Below are positions 7,522-12,152 of a stretch of DNA of 12,152 nt, piece by piece. The position numbers and the translations under genes are program-made. Below the pieces are notes generated by a model. The model was not told the DNA's origin. It was given only the letters and a program-made list of their open reading frames with translations, and did not search any database. Source of the DNA: CBFGWV01 sp965652545 (GTDB taxonomy: Bacteria; Pseudomonadota; Gammaproteobacteria; Competibacterales; Competibacteraceae). How positions within the stretch are numbered: position 1 is the first letter of the stretch; every line of letters starts with the position of its first letter. Location: positions 1 through 12,152 of the forward strand of contig CBFGWV010000148.1 of the NCBI GenBank assembly GCA_965652545.1, read 5' to 3'.

Positions 7522-8463
7522 TTACACCGGTACACCCCGCTGATTCACTGCGACGAATCCGTCTGCTTGTACGGCGCCTCCGTCCCAGCGGTAAGCCGCG
7601 AGCAGGCCGCCGCCGGCGACGCTGTAGTCGGTGCACACGGCATTGACCGTGAGCGGCGCCGGTGGCCCGGACAGCCAGTAGTGCCCGAAGAACACCGGCG
7701 GAGCCTCGGCGGCGTAAGGCTCCACCGGCAAGTCGACCCGCCGGTCCGGCGGCAGGGATTGGGCGACCGCGTGCGGGACCATGCCGGCGGTGCGCAGTGT
7801 GTGCGGGCCGCGCTCCCACCAGCGCACCCGCATGCGCGAGCGCCGCGTGCCTTCGCCGTCGTGATAGACGACGCCCTCGGGTAGGCGCATCTCCGGCCCC
7901 TTGAGCACCGTCTCCAGGTGGCGGAAGGTGGCGGTGGACTCGTCGGCACCTGCGTGCAGGCTGTGTTCCGTAAGCGTGCGCTTGGGGGTCAGTGCCGGGG
8001 CCAGGGCCTCCAGGGTGGCGGCGTCCCAGCAGGCGTGCACGATGCGCAGCGGCCCCAGGTCCAGCCACAGCGGCAGGCGCATGAACCAGGCCAGGGCCTG
8101 GCGGTAGGCCTGAGCATCCCCGGCATAGGCGTCAAGAAATGCACGGTGTTGGCGGTGGTGGCGATCGTGGTGTTCGCGCAGATGGCCGCGTCCGTCGGCG
8201 CGTTCGGTGGCCCACGCGAGGGCGTTGTACTCGTGGTTGCCGAGAATGCAATACGCCGCGCCGTCTTCGACCATGGCGCGTACGGTGTCGACCACACGGC
8301 GCTGGTGCGGGCCGCGATCGATGAGGTCGCCGACGAACACGGCGGTGCGTGTGGGATGGCGCCACACCGCACCGGTGCGGCGGTAGTCCAGGGTCGTCAG
8401 CAAGCCCTCCAGGGCGTCGCCGTAGCCGTGGATATCGCCAATGATGTCGTAGTAGCCGCTCAT
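7522..8463 (-). CDS. PPP-type metallophosphoesterase, PrpE/Prp-like
   Basis: This 313-aa calcineurin-like phosphoesterase is probably cytoplasmic, since no signal peptide is seen. All metal-binding blocks are visible: GDIHG (D10, H12), GDLIDRG (D46), GNHEY (N76, H77), HACWD (H143) and GHYW (H261). The layout resembles the PPP branch that includes PrpE and symmetrical Ap4A hydrolases, which hydrolyse diadenosine tetraphosphate or phosphoprotein substrates. The real substrate is unknown. A His-rich stretch (residues 94-106) follows the GNHE motif. The ATG at 8463 is preferred over an in-frame ATG at 8502 because homology begins at YYDIIGDIHG and because it overlaps the upstream stop by four bases (ATGA). 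It is the last gene of the four-gene minus-strand operon. Confidence 0.85.
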   Translation of the reverse strand: MSGYYDIIGDIHGYGDALEGLLTTLDYRRTGAVWRHPTRTAVFVGDLIDRGPHQRRVVDTVRAMVEDGAAYCILGNHEYNALAWATERADGRGHLREHHDRHHRQHRAFLDAYAGDAQAYRQALAWFMRLPLWLDLGPLRIVHACWDAATLEALAPALTPKRTLTEHSLHAGADESTATFRHLETVLKGPEMRLPEGVVYHDGEGTRRSRMRVRWWERGPHTLRTAGMVPHAVAQSLPPDRRVDLPVEPYAAEAPPVFFGHYWLSGPPAPLTVNAVCTDYSVAGGGLLAAYRWDGGAVQADGFVAVNQRGVPV

Positions 8464-9602
8464 GCCTCGGCGCCGGCCTGCCGTGCGGCGCCGCGCAGGC
8501 ACAGGCCGGCCGCGTCCAGGCCAATCTCATCGAGTACCGCCAGCGTATCGGCACCGGGCGCAGTCCAGTCGGCGTGGTGCGCGGCCAGCCCCGGCACGGG
8601 ATAGGGCGGCGGGCCCAGCCCATCGCCACGGGCAGCGGCCTGTGGGTGGATGAGGGCTTCGGCGGGCTCCAGCACCGGGGTGACACAGCAGTCGGCCGGC
8701 TCGAAGCGGGCGGCCCAGGCATCACGGGTGTCGCGTGCCAGCACGGCGGCCAGTTCGGCCCGCGCCGTGGGGTCGTAGTGCCGTGGCAGCAGATCGGGGC
8801 GCCCGATGACCTCGCAGAGGATGGACCAGAACTTGGGCTCCAGGGCGGCCACGGCGAGGTACCGCCCGTCCGCGCAGGCATACACGGCATAGCAGGGCAT
8901 CCCGCCGGTGAGCAGGTCGTCGCCCGGTGCGTGCCGCTCGCCGGCCAGGGCGGCGATGCGGGGGAACACCGCCTGGCTGCGCACCCCGTCGGTCATGGCC
9001 ACATCCAGGTAGCGCCCCTGGCCGGTCCGCTGGGCACCCAGCACGGCGGCCAGCATGGCGGAGACGGCGGTCTGGGTGCCGCCGAGCAAGTCGCCGATCT
9101 GGAACGCCGGTATCCCCGGCGGGCCGCCCGCCGGCCCCGACGCGGCAAGCACGCCGCTCATCGCCTGGTAGTTGAGATCGTGCCCGGCATAACCGGCCCA
9201 TGGGCCGGTCTGGCCGTAGCCGGATATGGCGCAGTAGACGACATCCGGCCGCACCGCACGCACCGCCTCGAAGTCCACACCCAGGCGGGCCACCACACCC
9301 GGGCGGAAGCCCTCGACGACAATGTGCGCCGTCTCGGCCAGGCGCAGGAAGGCCGCGCGCCCGTCGCTGTGCTTCAGGTCCAGACAGATGCTGCGCTTGC
9401 CGCGGTTGCAGATGCGGTACAACCAGGCCGGCCCACCGTCGTCCGGTGCCGCACCCAGGCGCTGGGCATCGTCGCCGCGCCCGGTGTCGTCGATCTTGAT
9501 CACCTCCGCACCCAGGTCCGCCAATTGCTGCGTCGCCAGTGGACCGGGCAGCAAACGGGTCAAGTCGAGAACGCGGATTCCAGCCAGCGGCAGATCAGTC
9601 AT
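8460..9602 (-). CDS. CaiB/BaiF family III CoA-transferase, alpha-methylacyl-CoA racemase-like
   Basis: This 380-aa protein opens with LAGIRVLDLTRLLPGPL and GAEVIKI, hallmarks of the family that moves CoA between acids or epimerises 2-methylacyl-CoA. The middle reads AGHDLNYQAMSGVL and later ALEPKFW. These align with mycobacterial alpha-methylacyl-CoA racemase, placing H141, D171 and E255 at the positions of its catalytic H126, D156 and E241. The residues therefore favour racemase chemistry over formyl-CoA-type transfer. The ATG at 9602 overlaps the DUF2889 stop (ATGA) and matches the conserved N-terminus; an upstream in-frame ATG at 9665 only adds unrelated residues. The family is secure. Racemase activity is inference from residues, and the substrate is unknown. 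Confidence 0.87.
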   Translation of the reverse strand: MTDLPLAGIRVLDLTRLLPGPLATQQLADLGAEVIKIDDTGRGDDAQRLGAAPDDGGPAWLYRICNRGKRSICLDLKHSDGRAAFLRLAETAHIVVEGFRPGVVARLGVDFEAVRAVRPDVVYCAISGYGQTGPWAGYAGHDLNYQAMSGVLAASGPAGGPPGIPAFQIGDLLGGTQTAVSAMLAAVLGAQRTGQGRYLDVAMTDGVRSQAVFPRIAALAGERHAPGDDLLTGGMPCYAVYACADGRYLAVAALEPKFWSILCEVIGRPDLLPRHYDPTARAELAAVLARDTRDAWAARFEPADCCVTPVLEPAEALIHPQAAARGDGLGPPPYPVPGLAAHHADWTAPGADTLAVLDEIGLDAAGLCLRGAARQAGAEA

Positions 9603-10192
9603 GGCGTTTTGTCGGTTTTCGGGGTGTCGACGGCCGTCCGTGGGCCGGTGTACTGGTCTGGCCACTCGCGCGCGACCACGGCACCGTCGCTGGCGTAGGC
9701 ATGGCAGGTGTTGATCAGCGGCGAACGACCCTTGGCACCGTCGAAGTCGCCGCGATGGTAGCGGCGCGACATGATGGTCTGGATGGCAACCGTCGCAACG
9801 CTATCGAGCAACTCGGTCAAGTGCGTGCACCCGCCGGCACCGGCGAATATCTGCCGCACGCGCTTGCGCCATCCGGGGCCGACCCGCTCGCCGACCAGGC
9901 GCTGGTAGTTGGGCGTCGCTCCGGGGCAGGCTGTGTATGGCCCATGGTCGGTGACCGCGACGACCTCGCGCACGGTCATGCCATCGTCCAGCGTGACGCG
10001 CAGCCCCATGCCGTGCAGCGGTTCGCCCGCGGCAATCCAGCCGCCGCGATCCTGGTTGGCGAATCCGTAGCGCTTGGTGTCTTCCATCCAGGCTTCGATA
10101 TCCCACAGCCCATCGGCGCGCTCAAAGCCTTGCAGGCGGATCTTGCGCTCGTGCAGCGGGGTGCGGGATACGGTCGTCTCGGGTAAAGGCAT
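9599..10192 (-). CDS. DUF2889 family protein
   Basis: This 197-aa protein of unknown function matches the DUF2889 pattern. It has PLHER (12-16), GFERADGLWDIEAWMEDTK (22-40), a GEPLHGMGLRVTLDDG block (about 56-71), ACPG (88-91), an NYQRLVG..GW block and GCTHLTELL (121-129). Conserved H60, C89, C122 and H124 could form a metal or redox site, but that is inference. No signal peptide or membrane segment is seen. The ATG at 10192 shares one base with the upstream DUF1289 stop (TGATG), and the stop overlaps the CoA-transferase start by four bases, so it is almost certainly co-translated with both. The frame is open upstream to 10363, but that stretch is antisense-frame noise over the DUF1289 gene. 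Its place beside a CoA enzyme hints at an acyl-CoA role. Confidence 0.82.
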   Translation of the reverse strand: MPLPETTVSRTPLHERKIRLQGFERADGLWDIEAWMEDTKRYGFANQDRGGWIAAGEPLHGMGLRVTLDDGMTVREVVAVTDHGPYTACPGATPNYQRLVGERVGPGWRKRVRQIFAGAGGCTHLTELLDSVATVAIQTIMSRRYHRGDFDGAKGRSPLINTCHAYASDGAVVAREWPDQYTGPRTAVDTPKTDKTP

Positions 10193-10395
10193 CAGTCGAA
10201 GTATGTCCCATCCAGAATGCGGAATTGCCGGTCCGCGCAGGATTCGATGACAGTTTGCTTGGCTGCCCCGTTGAGGTCCCACCAATCGGCGATCTCGTCG
10301 ATGGTGCGGTAGCAGCCTTCGCACAGCTGTGTGGCGGGATTCATCATGCACACGCCGATGCACGGCGAGGGCGGGTCGAATTCAGGGTTGTTCAT
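10192..10395 (-). CDS. DUF1289 family small cysteine protein
   Basis: This 67-aa protein carries the DUF1289 signature SPCIGVCMMNP, then LCEGCYRTIDEIADW. Four cysteines (C12, C16, C25, C28) suit a small iron-sulfur or zinc site; the ligand is not established here. It is the first gene of the minus-strand operon, and its stop shares one base with the DUF2889 start. No clear Shine-Dalgarno is seen. The five bases before the ATG follow a perfect 12-bp palindrome (10401-10412), which may be an operator. Members of this family are usually 60-90 aa, so it looks complete. Its molecular role is unknown. Confidence 0.85.
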   Translation of the reverse strand: MNNPEFDPPSPCIGVCMMNPATQLCEGCYRTIDEIADWWDLNGAAKQTVIESCADRQFRILDGTYFD

Positions 10396-10400
10396 GGCTA

Positions 10401-10412
10401 TACGCTAGCGTA
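10401..10412. promoter_or_regulatory. perfect 12-bp palindrome, candidate operator
   Basis: TACGCTAGCGTA is fully self-complementary and lies five bases upstream of the DUF1289 start codon. A half-site AGCGTA recurs at 10435-10440. Its place at the start of the four-gene operon suits a repressor site or a leader structure. No bound regulator can be named. Confidence 0.35.
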
Positions 10413-10494
10413 CTTGAGATTGTGGCAGTGCAACAGCGTACGACGATCGAGGGGGACAATGGAACGCCTCGGGATACTGAAGCCGGATCTGCCG

Positions 10495-10649
10495 CCCCTG
10501 GGATCGCCGAGTTGTACTCGGCAGCCGAGCGAAGCTCGGCCAATCGGCACCGGGCATCGAGTGCGTATCATGGTCAGTGAAGAGCACTGGCCGTTCTCAA
10601 ACGGCCGGCCGCTGGCCGGCTGCCGAGTACAACTCGGCGATCCCAGGGG
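10495..10649 (+). repeat. element R3: 155-bp inverted-repeat element
   Basis: It has the same 32-bp ends as R1 and R2 (10495-10526 and 10618-10649) and the same orientation as R1. The left inner hairpin is GCCGAG-CGAAG-CTCGGC (10524-10540), the right GCCGGC-CGCTG-GCCGGC (10604-10620). The 63-base core (10541-10603) is unlike the R1 and R2 cores. Its right edge can form GGCCGTT-CTCA-AACGGCC (10589-10606), which overlaps and so competes with the inner hairpin. It fills most of the gap between the lyase gene's stop and the DUF1289 operon's start. Outside the element and the palindrome nothing else is seen in 10396-10688. Confidence 0.9.
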
Positions 10650-10688
10650 GCAGCGTCAACAGGCAAGCTAACCACACCTGACAACGTT

Positions 10689-11585
10689 TCACCCACCCCT
10701 CGCGCGCGCCACCCGTGAGCCGGTGGGGCGATCGAGCTGGGCGCTGATGAACCGGCCGGCGTCGATCAGCCCATCCAGGTCGATGCCGGTGGCGATGCCC
10801 ATGCCTTCGAGCATGTACACCACGTCCTCACTGGCGACGTTGCCGCTGGCCCCTTTGGCGTACGGGCATCCGCCGAGGCCGGAGACGGAGCTGTCGATCA
10901 CCGCGATACCGTCCTGGAGCACGGCGTACAGATTGGCCAGAGCTTGGCCATAGGTGTCGTGGAAGTGGGCGGCGAGCTTGTCGATGGGGACGTGCTCGGC
11001 CACCGTGGCGACCATGCGCCGGGCCTTGTCGGGTGTGCCCACCCCGATGGTGTCGCCCAGCGACACCTCGAAGCAGCCCATCTCATACAGTGCGGCCGAG
11101 ACGCGGGCGACGTCCTTGGGGTCGACCTCGCCCTGGTAGGGACAGCCGAGCACGCAGGAGACGTAGCCACGCACCGCGACGCCGTCCTCTGCCGCCTGCT
11201 CCAGCACGGGCCGGAAACGCTCCAGGCTCTCGTCGATCGAGCAATTGATGTTGCGCTGGCTGAAGGCCTCCGAGGCCGCCGCGAACACGGCCACCTCGTC
11301 GGCACCGGCGGCACGCGCGGCCTCGTAGCCTTTGAGATTGGGCGCGAGCACCGGATAGCGCACGCCGGGCACGCGGACCACGGCGGTAAGCACCTCGCCG
11401 CTGTCGGCCATCTGCGGCACCCATTTGGGCGAGACGAACGCCCCGGCCTCGATCACCGGCACGCCGGCGGCGGCCAAGCGGTGGATGAGCTCCACCTTCA
11501 CCGCGGTCGACACGTGGGTTTTCTCGTTCTGCAACCCATCGCGCGGACCGACGTCCACGAGGGTCACGGCAGCCGGTGTACTCAT
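10689..11585 (-). CDS. hydroxymethylglutaryl-CoA lyase family protein
   Basis: This 298-aa TIM-barrel lyase belongs to the HMGL/DRE-TIM family. HMG-CoA lyase cleaves 3-hydroxy-3-methylglutaryl-CoA to acetyl-CoA and acetoacetate, the last step of leucine breakdown. Visible residues include GPRDGLQNE (R15 and metal ligand D16), SPKWVPQMAD, HFHDTYGQAL (metal ligands H207 and H209), and the loop GLGGCPYAKGASGNVASED with C240. The interval from the first His to the Cys (33 residues) equals that in human HMG-CoA lyase. The ATG at 11585 overlaps the upstream MaoC stop by four bases (ATGA). Length and motifs indicate a complete enzyme. Related lyases act on other 3-hydroxyacyl-CoAs, and no other leucine-pathway genes are in the window, so the exact substrate is less sure than the family. 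Confidence 0.9.
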   Translation of the reverse strand: MSTPAAVTLVDVGPRDGLQNEKTHVSTAVKVELIHRLAAAGVPVIEAGAFVSPKWVPQMADSGEVLTAVVRVPGVRYPVLAPNLKGYEAARAAGADEVAVFAAASEAFSQRNINCSIDESLERFRPVLEQAAEDGVAVRGYVSCVLGCPYQGEVDPKDVARVSAALYEMGCFEVSLGDTIGVGTPDKARRMVATVAEHVPIDKLAAHFHDTYGQALANLYAVLQDGIAVIDSSVSGLGGCPYAKGASGNVASEDVVYMLEGMGIATGIDLDGLIDAGRFISAQLDRPTGSRVARARGG

Positions 11586-12046
11586 TGCGTCTCTCCACTG
11601 CGGGCCTGTACCCACATCAACGGAACCACTTCGGCGACGGTCAGGCCATGCTGGTTGACCGTGCGCCAAAGAACCTTGACGACACCCCAGCCGGGCTTGG
11701 AGTTCGACGGCCGGTTCTCCAGCACCTCGATATGCACGGTAATGGTATCCCCCGGGCGCAGTGGATTGGGCCAGCTCACCCGCTCGACGCCCATGCCCAC
11801 CAAACCATTGACCACGTCCATCGACCGCACGACCAGCCCCATCGTCAAGGCAGTGGTGTGCCAACCGCTGGCCGCCAGGCCGCGGAAAAACGTGCTCTCA
11901 GCGGCGGCCGGATTGGTATGGAAGGGCTGCGGGTCGTAGTCGCGGGCGAAGCTCATGATCAACTCGTCGTCGACCGTCTTGCTGCCGGTGACGAAGCGGC
12001 GGCCGACGGTGAGGTCTTCGAGATACAGCGGTTGGTCTTGCGTCAT
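11582..12046 (-). CDS. MaoC-like (R)-specific acyl-CoA hydratase/dehydratase
   Basis: This 154-aa hot-dog-fold protein has the hydratase 2 motif YDPQPFHTNP. The catalytic pair is expected at D38 and H43, followed by the family's FFRGLAASGWHT stretch (about 53-64). A later GMGVERVSWPNPLRPGDTI block matches the C-terminal half of MaoC proteins. Such enzymes add water to trans-2-enoyl-CoA or related unsaturated CoA esters. Its four-base overlap with the HMG-CoA lyase family gene suggests consecutive steps on one CoA ester, perhaps hydrating an enoyl-CoA that the lyase then cleaves. That pairing is inference. The ATG at 12046 has only a weak GAGAAC upstream. It is the first gene of this unit as far as the window shows. 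Confidence 0.85.
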   Translation of the reverse strand: MTQDQPLYLEDLTVGRRFVTGSKTVDDELIMSFARDYDPQPFHTNPAAAESTFFRGLAASGWHTTALTMGLVVRSMDVVNGLVGMGVERVSWPNPLRPGDTITVHIEVLENRPSNSKPGWGVVKVLWRTVNQHGLTVAEVVPLMWVQARSGETQ

Positions 12047-12080
12047 GCGATGTTCTCGTTATTGGTGGCTGCTCGGGCGC

Positions 12081-12122
12081 CCCCTCTCCCCCGGCCCCTC
12101 CCCCGCGAGGGGGGAGGGGAGG
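12081..12122. repeat. C/G-tract hairpin repeat upstream of the MaoC gene
   Basis: CCCCTCCCCC (12095-12104) and GGGGGAGGGG (12110-12119) form a perfect 10-bp stem around GCGAG, preceded by another CCCCTCTCCCCC tract. Such C-rich intergenic dyads are common in GC-rich proteobacterial genomes. The G-rich strand (12109-12122) could also form a quadruplex. The remaining bases of 12047-12152 show no gene. Confidence 0.6.
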
Positions 12123-12152
12123 TTCGATTGCAGCCCGCTATCCACCGCTGGG

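Noticed and set aside
114..10649. Tn3-type miniature element (terminal repeats of about 38 bp)
   Set aside because: Read from outside inward the ends start CCCCTGGG rather than the GGGG of Tn3-family ends, and no 5-bp target duplication is visible at any of the three copies.
10225..10671. Plus-strand open frame spanning the DUF1289 gene and R3
   Set aside because: It is antisense to a recognisable gene and then runs through the repeat element. Long antisense frames are expected at this GC content.

Overview
The window is GC-rich chromosomal DNA from a gammaproteobacterium. The strongest evidence is the run smc-zipA-ligA: ZipA is essentially confined to Gammaproteobacteria and this gene order is familiar from Pseudomonas and relatives. 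The genus cannot be fixed from the sequence alone.

Layout. Positions 1-298 hold no gene but contain a 158-bp repeat element (R1) ending 27 bases before the smc start. From 299 to 6609 a tight plus-strand cluster encodes SMC (chromosome condensation), ZipA (FtsZ tether at the division septum) and LigA (NAD+-dependent DNA ligase). Positions 6610-6934 are non-coding and hold a second copy of the element (R2) with partial ends around it. A cytochrome b561 gene (6935-7480) follows on the plus strand. It meets a convergent minus-strand block across a 41-base gap that holds a small hairpin built from the same repeat end.

The minus-strand block has two units. The first, read from 10395 down to 7522, is an overlapping four-gene operon: a DUF1289 cysteine protein, a DUF2889 protein, a family III CoA-transferase or alpha-methylacyl-CoA racemase homologue, and a PPP-type metallophosphoesterase. 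Its 5' side carries a perfect 12-bp palindrome and a third element (R3). The second, read from 12046 down to 10689, is a MaoC-type hydratase overlapping a hydroxymethylglutaryl-CoA lyase family gene. Both units look like acyl-CoA metabolism, but their substrates cannot be read from the sequence.

The most unusual content is the repeat family. Three intergenic elements of 153-158 bp carry identical 32-bp terminal inverted repeats (six identical ends). Each end is a palindrome followed by a second 6-bp-stem, 5-base-loop hairpin. One inner hairpin is of GCCGAG/CTCGGC type and the other of GCCGGC/GCCGGC type, so each element has a direction. The cores between them are 61-64 bases long in every copy but show no obvious sequence similarity. 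Partial ends and a hairpin derivative lie nearby. I cannot name this family with certainty. It may be a non-autonomous mobile element (MITE or REPIN-like) or a structured regulatory element. No new protein system is evident in the coding regions.
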